Part shown: positions 42,825-52,293 of the stretch, one piece after another | How the letters are laid out: the number at the start of each line of letters is the position of its first letter | How positions within the stretch are numbered: position 1 is the first letter of the stretch | Origin: Pseudooceanicola aestuarii | GTDB lineage: Bacteria > Pseudomonadota > Alphaproteobacteria > Rhodobacterales > Rhodobacteraceae | Reading direction: 5' to 3' | DNA length: 64,000 nt | Assembly (NCBI RefSeq): GCF_010614805.1 | Contig: NZ_JAAFZC010000001.1 | Location: forward strand, 124,001 to 188,000 | Translations under genes and position numbers: made by a program | The notes under the pieces: model-generated | Told to the model about the DNA's origin: nothing | Seen by the model: the letters and a program-made list of their open reading frames with translations, nothing else | Databases searched by the model: none

Positions 42825-43156
42825 GTCAGGTCTCTTCAGGATCGGGCCGGTAGGGCCGGCCTCATGTCGGGAAGGGTCGGAACAGGGGTCACGCGACGGT
42901 GAGCGTCACCATCGCCATCCCAAGTGCCATTCGCGCCATCGCTTGCCGGTCATCTGCCGCGTCCCCGAAACCTATCCGCCGGGCGCGGCCTGTCGGGCAC
43001 CTCGGCGCGGGTAAAGTCGGCAGGTTGCGCCCCGGTGTCAACCCCGCTTTCGCGCCTCACCGGGGCAGCGGGCGCGGCGCCCCGCCTTGCCCCCATCCGG
43101 CCCCGCGCCTAGGTTGCGCGCGATCTCTCCTTCCCGACACCGCCCGAGGACATGCC
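42825..43156. other. Intergenic region between trpE(G) and panE-like gene
   Basis: This 332 bp divergent promoter region holds no convincing gene. A GGCCGG-TAGGG-CCGGCC hairpin (42845-42861) lies about 20 bp before the trpE(G) start and would be in its 5' leader. I looked for consecutive Trp codons on the minus strand and saw none. Confidence 0.5.
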
Positions 43157-44188
43157 ATGACGACCACCGAATTGCCCGCCCTGCCCGATCGTCCGCTGAA
43201 CATCTGCATCGTCGGCGCCGGGGCCATCGGCGGGTCCGTCGCGGCGCGGCTGGCGCTGTCCGCGCCCGCCGGGCTGGGCAAGGTGACGCTGATCGCGCGG
43301 GGGCCCCACCTGGAAGCGATCCGCCGCGACGGGCTGCGCCTGACAACTCCGGACGACCCGGAGGGGCAGACCGTGCGCATCGACGCCACCGACGACCCCG
43401 ACAGCCTGCCGCCGCAGGACATCGTGGTCACCGCGCTCAAGGGTCACCAGATCCCGCCCATGGCCGCGACCCTGGCCCGCCTGCTGGCGCCGCATGGCCG
43501 AATGGTGCCCATCGTGAACGGCGTACCCTGGTGGTACCCGCTGCGCGGCGCGGACGGGCAGATGCGCGGTGCGCAGGAGGTCGATCCCGACGGCGTCCTG
43601 TGGCGCGAGATCGGGCCGCGGCGCGCCATCGGGGCCATCGCCTATTACGGGGCCTCGGTGTCGGCGCCGGGACATATCGCGATCCAGATCGACGGCTACC
43701 TGGACCTGGGGCGCCTGCCCGGCGAGGACCGCACGGATGTGACCCGCGTGGCCGATCTGTTCCGCCATGGCGGCTGGACGATCCGGGAAACGGAGCCGTT
43801 TCAGGACGCGCTCTGGTCCAAGATGCTGGGCAATTGCGCGATGAACTCCGTGGCTGCCATCGCCCAGGCTCCTACGGCGCGGGCGTTGCAACATCCGCCG
43901 CTCTACCGTCTTGCCGGGGGCATCATGGAGGAGATCCGCGCCATCGCCGCCGCCACCGGCGCCACTATCCGCATGACCACGCAGGAGCGGTTGAAATGGG
44001 GGATGCGCGACACCGGGTTCAAACCCTCGACCTTGCAAGACCTTGAAAAGGGCCGCCCGATGGAGATCGAACCGATCTTTGGCGCCGCCATTGCCGTGGC
44101 CCGCGCCCATGACGTGCCCTGCCCCGACCTGGAACTGGCGACCGCGATCCTTCGCTCCATCCAGGAGACCCGCGACCTGGCGGAATGA
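43157..44188 (+). CDS. panE: 2-dehydropantoate 2-reductase family protein
   Basis: This 343-residue ketopantoate reductase-type protein has a Rossmann site ICIVGAGAIGGSVAARL (GAGAIG at residues 20-25), the central VTALKGHQIP and VPIVNGVPWWYPLRG, and the C-terminal helical domain with LWSKMLGNCAMNSVAAIAQAPT (catalytic Lys/Asn type). PanE makes pantoate for CoA, but many paralogues act on other 2-oxo acids; without panB/panC nearby the exact substrate stays open. GAGGA precedes ATG 43157. Confidence 0.85.
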   Translation: MTTTELPALPDRPLNICIVGAGAIGGSVAARLALSAPAGLGKVTLIARGPHLEAIRRDGLRLTTPDDPEGQTVRIDATDDPDSLPPQDIVVTALKGHQIPPMAATLARLLAPHGRMVPIVNGVPWWYPLRGADGQMRGAQEVDPDGVLWREIGPRRAIGAIAYYGASVSAPGHIAIQIDGYLDLGRLPGEDRTDVTRVADLFRHGGWTIRETEPFQDALWSKMLGNCAMNSVAAIAQAPTARALQHPPLYRLAGGIMEEIRAIAAATGATIRMTTQERLKWGMRDTGFKPSTLQDLEKGRPMEIEPIFGAAIAVARAHDVPCPDLELATAILRSIQETRDLAE

Positions 44189-44351
44189 TCCGCGACCGAA
44201 AATGCACCGGCTGGTCTTCGCGGCGGCAACGGCGGACCGCATCGGTCGTGGCCCGACAAAGGGACCGCCCGTGCCAGGCGGCGCGCCACGCGGCGGCATG
44301 TCCCATCCAAGGGCGGACGTCGTGCGCCCCTGAGCCCAAGGTGGGGCCGGC

Positions 44352-45053
44352 TCAGATACCCAGCCGGGACATCAGGCGGGCCTCGGCACCGGGCAGGTCG
44401 GCGCGGTCGATCCGGTCCACCATACGGCCGTTCTCCATGACAAAGACGCGGTCGGCCAGGGCGGTGACCGCGTCGACGCGCTGTTCGACCAGCAGCACGA
44501 TCAGCCCCTGATCGCGCATTTTCTCCATCACCTCCCGGATCGCCGCGATCATCGAGGGTTGCAGCCCCTCCGTCGGTTCATCCAGCAACAGCAGCCGGGG
44601 CCGCAGACACAGGGCGCGGGCGGTGGCCAGCATCTGCTGCTCTCCGCCCGACAGGGTTCCGGCGCGCTGCGACAGGCGTTCGCGCAGGCGTGGAAACAGA
44701 CGCAGCGCGTCCTCCCGCGCAGCAGCACGGCCCTTGGCGGGGCCGGCCATCAACCCGATTTTCAGGTTCTGCGCCACGCTGAGTTCGCCGAACAGCCGCC
44801 GCCCCTGCGGGACGTAGCCGACCCCCTGCCCCGGCACCCGGTTGGCGGGCAGCGCGGCCAGGTCGGTGCCATCCAGCACGATCCGCCCGGCACTGGCCCG
44901 GACCAGCCCGATCACCGATTTCATCAGCGTCGTCTTGCCCGCGCCATTGCGCCCCATGATCGCGGTGATGCGGCCCGGTTCGGCCTCCAGCGCGATGTCG
45001 CGCAGCACCGGGGCGGGGCCGTAGCCGGCGGTCAATCCGTCAATCCCGAGCAT
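44352..45053 (-). CDS. livF: Branched-chain amino acid-type ABC transporter ATPase LivF
   Basis: This 233-residue ATPase of the HAAT (Liv) family has Walker A GRNGAGKTT, signature LSGGEQQM and Walker B LLLLDEPTEGLQPS; the VPQGRRLFGELSV Q-loop is typical of LivF. It is last in the operon, and its start overlaps the end of livG by 14 bp. Confidence 0.93.
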   Translation of the reverse strand: MLGIDGLTAGYGPAPVLRDIALEAEPGRITAIMGRNGAGKTTLMKSVIGLVRASAGRIVLDGTDLAALPANRVPGQGVGYVPQGRRLFGELSVAQNLKIGLMAGPAKGRAAAREDALRLFPRLRERLSQRAGTLSGGEQQMLATARALCLRPRLLLLDEPTEGLQPSMIAAIREVMEKMRDQGLIVLLVEQRVDAVTALADRVFVMENGRMVDRIDRADLPGAEARLMSRLGI

Positions 45054-45774
45054 TCGCGCCCCCCGTCGGTCCCGGAGCCGGGCGACCCAGGTAGGCCGCC
45101 TGGACCCCCGGATCGGCGCGGATCTCCCGTGGTGTGCCCTCGGCCAGGACGGCGCCGGCCTCCAGCACGGTGATGCGGGTGGCCAGGTCCATCACCACGG
45201 CCATGTTATGTTCGATCAGCAGGATCGTGGTCTCCTCCCGCAGCGCCCGGACCAGCGCGCCGAAGCGGGCGATCTCCCCATCCGACAGGCCTTGCGTCGG
45301 CTCGTCCAGGATCAGCAGGCGTGGCCGCTGCACCAGGCCCATGGCGATCTCCAGCAGGCGCTGGTGCCCGTAGGACAAGTCACCGGCCAGCTGCTCCGCC
45401 TGATCGGCCAGGCCGACCCGCTCCAGCGCGTCGAGCACGGCGCGGGCGGGTGCCTTGGGCGGCGCCGCCAGGGCGACGTTCTCCGCCACCGGCAGACGCC
45501 CGAAGACCGAGGTGATCTGAAACGTGTAGGCCATGCCCAGGCCCACGCGCCGATGCGCGGGCAGGCCGGTAATGTCGCGGCCGTCGAACAGGATGCGCCC
45601 CTGGCCGGGAGCCAGCCGCCCGATCAGCATCGACACCAGCGTCGTCTTGCCGGCCCCATTGGGGCCGATCAGGGCACGCACCTCGCCGGTTTCCAGCGCC
45701 AGATCGACATGATCCACCGCGCGCAGACCGTCGAAATCGCGGGTCAGCCCCTCGGTCCTGAGGATCACGCTCAT
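45040..45774 (-). CDS. livG: Branched-chain amino acid-type ABC transporter ATPase LivG
   Basis: This 244-residue second ATPase of the importer has Walker A GPNGAGKTT, the FQITSVFGRLPVAENV Q-loop, Walker B LLILDEPTQGLSDGE and the switch His IEHNM. The usual LivG signature LSxGxxR/Q reads LSYGHQRLLEIAM. Its ATG overlaps the livM stop by 4 bp (ATGA). Confidence 0.93.
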   Translation of the reverse strand: MSVILRTEGLTRDFDGLRAVDHVDLALETGEVRALIGPNGAGKTTLVSMLIGRLAPGQGRILFDGRDITGLPAHRRVGLGMAYTFQITSVFGRLPVAENVALAAPPKAPARAVLDALERVGLADQAEQLAGDLSYGHQRLLEIAMGLVQRPRLLILDEPTQGLSDGEIARFGALVRALREETTILLIEHNMAVVMDLATRITVLEAGAVLAEGTPREIRADPGVQAAYLGRPAPGPTGGANARD

Positions 45775-46709
45775 GGCAATCGGCTCCAGATCCGGCGGCG
45801 CAGTTCTCCGGCGATGCCCTGCGGCGCAAAGAGGGTCAGCAGCACCAGCGCGACGCCCGCCAGCAGCATGTAGGCCTGGGTGATGCCGGTGCCGATGTCG
45901 ATCAGGTAGAACATGAACAATGTCCCCAGGAACGGCCCGATCATAGTGCCCGCGCCGCCCAACAGCACGTAGAGCAGCGGGAAGATCGAATATTGCACCG
46001 CCGCGAAACTGGCCCCTGCATAGCCAAAGAGCACCCCGTAGGCGCCGCCCGCCGCCGCCGACATGGTGCCCGAGAGGACCAGCGCCACCAGCTTGCGCGC
46101 GCGGATGTCATAGCCCAGCAACTGCGCCCGCTCGGCGTTTTCGCGGATCGCGATCAGCACCCGTCCGAACCGGTGCCGCACCAGCCAGAGCGACCCTATC
46201 AAGCAGACCGAGAACAGCCCCCAGGCCACCAGATAGCGTATCCCCTCTCCCCCCAGGGCCAGGCCTGCGACCTGGCGGGTGGCGGCCGGCAGGACGAACC
46301 CTTCGTCACCGTGGGTGAGATCGCCGAAATAGAGGATCGCAAGGTAGAACGCCTGCGAAAACATCAGCGTCACGATCATGAAAGCCACGCCCGCCGTACG
46401 CAACGCCAGCGCCCCGACCGCCAGCGCCAGCGCCGCCCCGCAAACCAGGCCCAGCCCCCAAGCCGGCGCGGCGCTCCAGCCCAGGTGCAGACTGGCCAGG
46501 CCGGTGCCATACATGCCGGCGGCAAAGAACATCGCATGCCCGAGGCTGAGCAGACCGGAATAGCCGAACGCCAGGTTGTAGCCCATGGCATAAACAGCCA
46601 GCACCATGATCCGCGCCATGTTGCCGTGGTGATAGGCGGGCAGAACGAAATGCAGCGCCAACAGCAGCGCGACCAGCCCCAGATGCAACATCCAGTCCCG
46701 GCGGCTCAT
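45771..46709 (-). CDS. livM: Branched-chain amino acid-type ABC permease LivM
   Basis: This is a 312-residue membrane protein with about eight to nine helices. Family landmarks are YAMGYNLAFGYSGLLSLGHAMFFAAGMY near residues 41-68 and the cytoplasmic loop RFGRVLIAIRENAERAQLLGYDIRARKLVALVLSG. The start is the ATG at 46709 that overlaps the livH stop (ATGA). Confidence 0.93.
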   Translation of the reverse strand: MSRRDWMLHLGLVALLLALHFVLPAYHHGNMARIMVLAVYAMGYNLAFGYSGLLSLGHAMFFAAGMYGTGLASLHLGWSAAPAWGLGLVCGAALALAVGALALRTAGVAFMIVTLMFSQAFYLAILYFGDLTHGDEGFVLPAATRQVAGLALGGEGIRYLVAWGLFSVCLIGSLWLVRHRFGRVLIAIRENAERAQLLGYDIRARKLVALVLSGTMSAAAGGAYGVLFGYAGASFAAVQYSIFPLLYVLLGGAGTMIGPFLGTLFMFYLIDIGTGITQAYMLLAGVALVLLTLFAPQGIAGELRRRIWSRLP

Positions 46710-47632
46710 CTGTCGCGGGCTCCGAACAGGCCCTGCGGGCGGAATACAAGGACCAGCGCCACCAGCAGCGTGGCCAGGATCTTGGCCAGGGTCGGCGAAA
46801 AGAAGACAGAGATGACGCCGTCGCTCATCCCGATCAGGATGGCGGCGACGACGGTGCCGGCCAGACTGCCCAGCCCGCCGATAATCACCACGATGAACGA
46901 CAGCAACAGTGCCTCCCCGCCCATCAGGTAATGCGCCTGCTGGATCGGCACCACCAGCACCCCGGCCAAAGCTGCCAGCGCCGCGCCCGCGCCGAACACA
47001 CCGGCATGGACACGCGCCACAGGGATGCCGAAGGCGGTGGCCATGTCGCCGTCCAGCTGGGTGGCGCGCATGATCAGCCCGGTGCGGGTACGGGCCATGA
47101 ACAGGCGCAGCGCGGCGACCAGCGTGGCGGCGGCGGCGATCACGAACAACTTGTAGGAGGTGATCGACAGCCCCCAGGGGTAATAGAGGGACGGTCCCCC
47201 CTCGCCCCATTCGATCCAGGGCAGCGCGATGCGGCTGTTGAAGGGTGCGGTGACCGGGCGGGCCTCGGGGCCGTAGCCCATCAGAGTCGCCTGCTGCACG
47301 ATATAAAGCAGCCCGATGGTGGCCACGATCACCCGTTCGGGATCATGGTCCAGCCGCTTCAGGATCGTCGCATCCGCCGCCGCCGCCAGAAGTCCCACCG
47401 CCAGCGGTGCCACCACCAGCGCCGCCGCGAAACCGACGACCGGCGAGCCGCCCAGCCCGGTCGAGACGACCCAGGCCAGAACCGCGCCAAGCATGTAGAA
47501 CTCGCCATGCGCCACGTTGACCACACGCATGACGCCGAAGACGAGGCTGAGCCCCGAGGCCATCAGCGCCAGGACAGAGGCCAGGACGGCGCCCTCCAGC
47601 ATGGCCAGCATCAGATATGGTCCGAAATCCAT
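46706..47632 (-). CDS. livH: Branched-chain amino acid-type ABC permease LivH
   Basis: This is a 308-residue membrane protein with about eight helices. It opens LMLAMLEGAVLASVLALMASGLSLVFGVMRVVNVAHGEFYMLGA, the LivH signature. The cytoplasmic loop reads RTRTGLIMRATQLDGDMATAFGIPVARV. It forms the channel with LivM and lies 48 bp after the VOC gene. Confidence 0.93.
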   Translation of the reverse strand: MDFGPYLMLAMLEGAVLASVLALMASGLSLVFGVMRVVNVAHGEFYMLGAVLAWVVSTGLGGSPVVGFAAALVVAPLAVGLLAAAADATILKRLDHDPERVIVATIGLLYIVQQATLMGYGPEARPVTAPFNSRIALPWIEWGEGGPSLYYPWGLSITSYKLFVIAAAATLVAALRLFMARTRTGLIMRATQLDGDMATAFGIPVARVHAGVFGAGAALAALAGVLVVPIQQAHYLMGGEALLLSFIVVIIGGLGSLAGTVVAAILIGMSDGVISVFFSPTLAKILATLLVALVLVFRPQGLFGARDR

Positions 47633-47680
47633 GGCGGAACCTTCCCTGCCGAAGGGGTGAGGGGCAATGCGTCCGCCGCT

Positions 47681-48061
47681 TCAGGCGGCCGGAACCCCCA
47701 CCTGCCAGGACACGCCGAACCGATCCGTCACCCAGCAATAGCGCGGCGAGAACGGATAGGAATCCAGCGGCATCAGGGCCTTGCCACCCTCTGACAGGGC
47801 GTCGTGCAGGTGATCCACCTCGGAGGCGTCCGCGCATTCGACGTAAAAGGAAAACGTCGGGGTGAAATCGAACCCATGCATCGGCGGGCTGTCCAGCAAG
47901 CGCACCTGCTGGCCGCCGATGGTCAGGGTCATCAGCATCGGCTCCCCGTCCGCGTTTTCCTGCTCTACCACCAGGTCGCTGCGGGGGAAGAGGTCGGCGT
48001 AGAAGTCTGCCGCCTCGGCGCCGGATCCCTGGAACATCAGGAACGGGGTAATCGTGACCAT
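47681..48061 (-). CDS. VOC/PhnB-like protein in the Liv operon
   Basis: This is a 126-residue protein of the PhnB/3-demethylubiquinone methyltransferase-like VOC group: ITPFLMFQGSGAEAADFYADLFP, the MTLTIGGQQVRLLDSPP strand, and the SPRYCWVTDRFGVSWQVGV end. Members of this group often lack the metal ligands of true dioxygenases. It starts 4 bp after the binding-protein stop and precedes livH, an unusual insertion inside a Liv operon. A link to the transported compound is possible, but unproven. Confidence 0.85.
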   Translation of the reverse strand: MVTITPFLMFQGSGAEAADFYADLFPRSDLVVEQENADGEPMLMTLTIGGQQVRLLDSPPMHGFDFTPTFSFYVECADASEVDHLHDALSEGGKALMPLDSYPFSPRYCWVTDRFGVSWQVGVPAA

Positions 48062-48065
48062 GTAA

Positions 48066-49352
48066 TCAAAAGCTCCGCGTGGTGTAGTCGACTTGGTCGG
48101 GGTAGAAGGTATCTTCCACCGCGACGGTCTTACGGCGGATCAGCTTCCCGCCCTCGACCTGAGAGATATATTGCTGGCCGAAGACCTGGTGCGTCTTGCC
48201 ATTGAACCGTTTCGGACCCTGCGGATGGGCAATGCCGCCGGGCATCTCCTCCATGGCTTCCACCGCCTCGATCAGCAGCTGGCGGTCCTCGGGGCCGGAA
48301 TAGCCTGCGGCCTCCATCCCTGCCTTGATGACATGCAGGGTTTCCCAGCAGCCGAACATGTGCCCGGCGGTAGAAACATCGCGCGGATCCTCCACGCTGG
48401 CGCCGGTGGCATCGATCCCCACCGCATCACGGTACTTGCGCACGTAATCGGGGGCGTCATCCTGAAGATAGCGGGGCATCCCCTCCCAGAAATATGTCCC
48501 CTCCAGGAAATCCAGTCCGGGAGAGGCGATATCCACCGCCTCCAGCGAATCGATGAAGCCGAAGATCTCGGGCCGGGAGGGGCCGAAGAACTCGCCCATT
48601 TCCTTGACGAAGGTCAGGACGGCGGGCCCGACCATGACGTGGTAGATCACCTCCGTGTCGCGGGGGATCTTGGGGAAATATTTGGTGAACGACGTCTCCG
48701 TCGGCGGGATGGCGATCTGGGCCACCACCTCGCCGCCCGCGGCCTCCACCGCTGGGGTCAGGTTATCGCGGTGATCGTAGCCAAAGCCGTAGTCGGGGTA
48801 GATCATCGTGACCTTTTTCCCCAACGTGCCGGTAATGAAGGGCGCCATCGACAGCACCTGGCTTTTGACGTCGGTGATACCCGGCTGCATGGTCCAGCGG
48901 TTCAACATCCCCGAGGCGACATGCGTGCCCTCCGACACCACGAAATAGGGCAGTTTCAACTCTCCGGCGCGCGGGGCCGAGCCGATGACCACATGCGAGA
49001 ACAGCGTGCCGAAGGCGACATCGCATCGGGATTGATTGGCGAATTTCTCCAGCACCTCGGCGCCGCGCTTGGGGTCGGTGCCATCATCCTCCGTCACCAG
49101 TTCCAGCGGCCGGCCGTTTACCCCGCCCTCGGCGTTGATCTTGGTGATCGCAGCCTGGCTGGCCCGGTCGTACCAGCGCCCATAAGCCGCGCCGATGCCG
49201 GTGGCGTGTTTCTGGAACCCGATGCGGATCGGCGTGGCGGTCTGGGCATGGGTATAGCGCGCCCACAACGGCAGGGCGGCGGCCCCGGCCCCGGCGGCCA
49301 GCGTTTTCAACGCGCCGCGGCGGGTGGTGGTCGGCGTCTTGGTAGTGGTCAT
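48066..49352 (-). CDS. HAAT-family ABC substrate-binding protein (LivJ/UrtA-like)
   Basis: This 428-residue periplasmic binding protein has a twin-arginine-type signal (TTTRRGALKTLAAGAGAAALPLWARYTHAQ). The type I periplasmic fold opens IRIGFQKHATGIGAAYGRWYDRASQAAITKINAEGGVNGRPLELV and includes VTMIYPDYGFGYDH. HAAT receptors bind branched-chain amino acids, amides, urea or aromatic acids; the KHATGIGAAYGRW loop where amino acid binders usually have a GPLSG-like motif suggests a non-canonical ligand. It heads the SBP-VOC-livH-livM-livG-livF operon. Confidence 0.9.
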   Translation of the reverse strand: MTTTKTPTTTRRGALKTLAAGAGAAALPLWARYTHAQTATPIRIGFQKHATGIGAAYGRWYDRASQAAITKINAEGGVNGRPLELVTEDDGTDPKRGAEVLEKFANQSRCDVAFGTLFSHVVIGSAPRAGELKLPYFVVSEGTHVASGMLNRWTMQPGITDVKSQVLSMAPFITGTLGKKVTMIYPDYGFGYDHRDNLTPAVEAAGGEVVAQIAIPPTETSFTKYFPKIPRDTEVIYHVMVGPAVLTFVKEMGEFFGPSRPEIFGFIDSLEAVDIASPGLDFLEGTYFWEGMPRYLQDDAPDYVRKYRDAVGIDATGASVEDPRDVSTAGHMFGCWETLHVIKAGMEAAGYSGPEDRQLLIEAVEAMEEMPGGIAHPQGPKRFNGKTHQVFGQQYISQVEGGKLIRRKTVAVEDTFYPDQVDYTTRSF

Positions 49353-49587
49353 GGCGGCTGATTTCCCTGTTCACGATGACGTCGGGGCAGCGCCCGTGGG
49401 CGGCCTAGGTGGCAAACTACGCCAAGTCACGCCCCCTGCGCCAGTCCTGTCATGCTGCGGATGCACGATCAAGCGGTCGCGCGCCCCCCGGTCCCGGGTC
49501 CGGCAAGGGCGGTTGGGACCATTTCACGCCCCGGACCTGGGGCTGTATGGCCTCGCCCCGATCAGCCCCGCCCCGCAACGTCGTCGC

Positions 49588-50871
49588 CTATCCCGCCGCC
49601 ACCCGTGCGCCGGGCGGAATCCGGGGCGGGGCGGCATTCAGCGTCTCCTGGGCAAAGCCCGCCGCCGCCTTGTAGGCGGACATGAAGGCGCTGCGTTCGG
49701 CCGCCGGGACCACGTCGTCGATCCGGTTGAACCGCCCGCCGCAGCGGTCGTCCACCAGGTTCAGCAACCCGAAGGGCCCCGCACCACGATTGCGCAGCAC
49801 CACCTCGGACACCGGCCCGCAAAGCGCCGCGTCGTAGGCCGCCAGCGCCGCCGGGGTCACCCCGTGGACCAGCATACGCGCGCCCAGTTCGCGGCCGTCG
49901 ACAATAGCCTGGCTGGCCCCGTTGGAGCCGGTGGGATACATGGCATGGGCTGCATCGCCCAACAGCGCCACCCGCCCGTCGACCCAGCTTGGCACCGGAT
50001 CGCGGTCGATCATCGGGTATTCCCAGACCGGACCGGCGGCGCGCAGCAGGGCGGGCACATCCAGCCAGTCGTAATTCCAGTTCTCGAAATGGTGAATGAA
50101 CTCCTCCACCCCGACCTGCCGGTTCCAGTCACCGCCGCGCCAGCCGGCGCCGGGATCCACCGTGACCTCGGCAATCCAGTTGATCCGGGCCAGCCCGGTC
50201 TCGGGATCGGCGGGGGTGATCGGATAGATCACCATGCGCTGGCGATGCGTGCCCAGCCCGACAAAAGACGACCCGCTGCGAACCGGTCGCCCCGGCGAAG
50301 TGCCACGCCACATGATCGCCCCGCCCCAGTTCGGGCCGGGCTGGTCGGGATACATCCGGGCGCGCACTGCCGAATGGATGCCATCGGCGCCGATCAGCAG
50401 ATCGCCCGCGACCTCGGCCGGGCCATCGGGGCCGTCGACAAACGCCGTGACCCCTGCGTCCCGCATCGCATAGCCCGTCACCCGGTGCCCGGTGCGCAGC
50501 GCCTGCGGGCCCAGCCGGTCCAGCACCGCATCGTGCAGCATCATCTGCAACTTGCCGCGATGCACCGAATATTGCGGCCAGCCATAGCCGGCCTCCAGTC
50601 CGCGCGGCTCTGCGTGGATGTCATTGCCGTTCAGCCCGACCAGCGCCCATTCCCGCGTCTGCACCCCGATCCGGTCCAGCGCGCGCGCGTCAAACCCCAT
50701 CTCGTACAGTTCCCGCACCGCGTTGGGTTGCAGGTTCACCCCCACCCCCAATTCGCGCAGCGTGCCCACTGCCTCCAGCACCGTGCAACGGACGCCGATG
50801 GCATGCAGGGTCAGCGCCGTGGCCAGCCCACCGATTCCGCCACCCGCGATCAGGACATGCGCATTGCCCAT
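49588..50871 (-). CDS. FAD-dependent monooxygenase (salicylate/p-hydroxybenzoate hydroxylase family)
   Basis: This is a 427-residue group A flavin monooxygenase. The ADP-binding site is VLIAGGGIGGLATALTLH (residues 6-23), the DG motif is GDLLIGADGIHSAVRARM, and the GD motif VALLGDAAHAMYPTGSNGASQAI. Relatives hydroxylate aromatic acids such as salicylate using NAD(P)H and O2; the long PRK07538-type insert SFVGLGTHRQRMVIYPI is present. GGAGG stands 7 bases before ATG 50871. It is upstream of the Liv-type transporter on the same strand (235 bp gap), so it may act on the imported compound. Confidence 0.88.
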   Translation of the reverse strand: MGNAHVLIAGGGIGGLATALTLHAIGVRCTVLEAVGTLRELGVGVNLQPNAVRELYEMGFDARALDRIGVQTREWALVGLNGNDIHAEPRGLEAGYGWPQYSVHRGKLQMMLHDAVLDRLGPQALRTGHRVTGYAMRDAGVTAFVDGPDGPAEVAGDLLIGADGIHSAVRARMYPDQPGPNWGGAIMWRGTSPGRPVRSGSSFVGLGTHRQRMVIYPITPADPETGLARINWIAEVTVDPGAGWRGGDWNRQVGVEEFIHHFENWNYDWLDVPALLRAAGPVWEYPMIDRDPVPSWVDGRVALLGDAAHAMYPTGSNGASQAIVDGRELGARMLVHGVTPAALAAYDAALCGPVSEVVLRNRGAGPFGLLNLVDDRCGGRFNRIDDVVPAAERSAFMSAYKAAAGFAQETLNAAPPRIPPGARVAAG

Positions 50872-51094
50872 TCTATTTCCTCCCTGCGGAATATTCTGCC
50901 TGAACAAGGGCTTCGCCACCGCCCTACCCTCTGCAACACCTGTTCCGTGACGCAGCGACGCAGGTGACTCTGCCCCATCTCTTTGTCACAATAGACGCCG
51001 CATCGGGCGATGCGCACCCCCTGTCGGGACCACCATCGTCCGTAAGAGGCTCCGCGCCGCGGGGCCATGAACTTTCTGGGGAGGAATCAGACCC

Positions 51095-52099
51095 GTGGCC
51101 GTGCCCGAAATTCTCAACTCACTTCGCATTCCGCTGATCGGCAGCCCGCTGTTCATCATTTCCAACCCCGATCTGGTCATCGCCCAGTGCAAGGCCGGGA
51201 TCGTCGGATCCTTCCCGGCGCTGAACGCCCGCGAGAAGGACGGCGAAGAGATCGAGCTGGTCAAATGGCTGACCCGCATCAACGAAGAGCTGGACCGTCA
51301 CAATCAGGCGAACCCCGATACCCCCGCCGCGCCCTATGCGGTGAACCAGATCGTGCACAAGTCCAACTCCCGGCTGGAACGGGACGTGGAAATCTGCGCC
51401 AAGCATGACGTGCCGGTCTGGATCACCTCGCTGGGGGCACAGACCTGGGTGAACGAGGCGGCACATTCCTGCGGCGGGATCTCCCTGCATGACGTGATCA
51501 ACAACCGCTTTGCCAAGAAGGCCATCGAGAAAGGCGCCGACGGCCTGATCGCCGTGGCGGCCGGTGCGGGTGGCCATGCCGGTGCACTGTCGCCGCTGGC
51601 GCTGATGCAGGAAATCCGCGCCTGGTTCGACGGCCCTGTCTACCTGTCCGGCGCCATCGCGCGCGGCGATGCGATTCTGGCGGCACAGGCCATGGGCGCC
51701 GACGGCGGCTATGCCGGATCGGCCTTCATCGCGACCGAGGAAGCAAACGCCGTCGACGGCTACAAGCAGATGATCGTAGAAAACGGTGCCAATGACATCG
51801 TCTATTCCGACCTCTTCACCGGGGTCTGGGGCAATTACCTGAAGCCCTCCGTCGCGGCGGCCGGGATGGACCCCGACAACCTGGAACGCTCCGACCCGTC
51901 CAACATGGATTTCGGCCCCGGTCGATCCAAGCCGAAAAGCTGGAAGGAAATCTGGGGCGCCGGTCAGGGCATCGGAGCGGTTGAGGAGATCCTGCCCACC
52001 GCACAGCTGGTCGCCCGGTTCGAGCGTGAGTACATCGCCGCCCAGCAACGGCTGGCCGCGACCCTCGGCTGGAACGCGACCGCACAGGCTGCGGAGTGA
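51095..52099 (+). CDS. Nitronate monooxygenase family protein
   Basis: This is a 334-residue FMN-dependent TIM-barrel enzyme. The N-terminus LRIPLIGSPLFIISNPDLVIAQCKAGIVGSFPALNAR is typical, and the AAGAGGHAG motif contains the catalytic-type His161; phosphate-binding LSGAIARGDAILAAQAMGADGGYAGSAFIATEE follows. In the family the enzyme oxidises alkyl nitronates (such as propionate 3-nitronate) to the carbonyl and nitrite. The start is GTG 51095 after GGGGAGGA. It is divergent from the flavin monooxygenase and followed by a clear terminator. Confidence 0.9.
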   Translation: MAVPEILNSLRIPLIGSPLFIISNPDLVIAQCKAGIVGSFPALNAREKDGEEIELVKWLTRINEELDRHNQANPDTPAAPYAVNQIVHKSNSRLERDVEICAKHDVPVWITSLGAQTWVNEAAHSCGGISLHDVINNRFAKKAIEKGADGLIAVAAGAGGHAGALSPLALMQEIRAWFDGPVYLSGAIARGDAILAAQAMGADGGYAGSAFIATEEANAVDGYKQMIVENGANDIVYSDLFTGVWGNYLKPSVAAAGMDPDNLERSDPSNMDFGPGRSKPKSWKEIWGAGQGIGAVEEILPTAQLVARFEREYIAAQQRLAATLGWNATAQAAE

Positions 52100-52143
52100 C
52101 CGCCAGGCGCCCCTGATCCGAGGACGCGGCAGGCGATTGAAAG

Positions 52144-52171
52144 GGGCGGCGAACCGATGGGTTCGCCGCCC
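52144..52171. terminator. Terminator between convergent nitronate monooxygenase and RcnB-like genes
   Basis: A perfect 12 bp stem GGGCGGCGAACC / GGTTCGCCGCCC with a GATG loop is followed by TTGTTCGTT on the plus strand and by CTTTC on the minus strand. Confidence 0.85.
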
Positions 52172-52293
52172 TTGTTCGTTCGGCACCTGGATCGAGGCGG
52201 TCGGGGAGCGGGGGGGGGGGCGGCCCGCATCCGGCGGGCGACGTCACCCCGACCCGCGGACTGCCAGACCTATCGAATGCCCAGGCACGCAGA

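Noticed and set aside
42825..43156. Search for a trp leader peptide before trpE(G)
   Set aside because: No short frame with tandem Trp codons was seen on the minus strand, only a small GC-rich hairpin.
52210..52220. Run of 11 G residues
   Set aside because: It lies in intergenic DNA after a terminator, so phase variation of a coding frame is not indicated; a sequencing or assembly artefact is possible.
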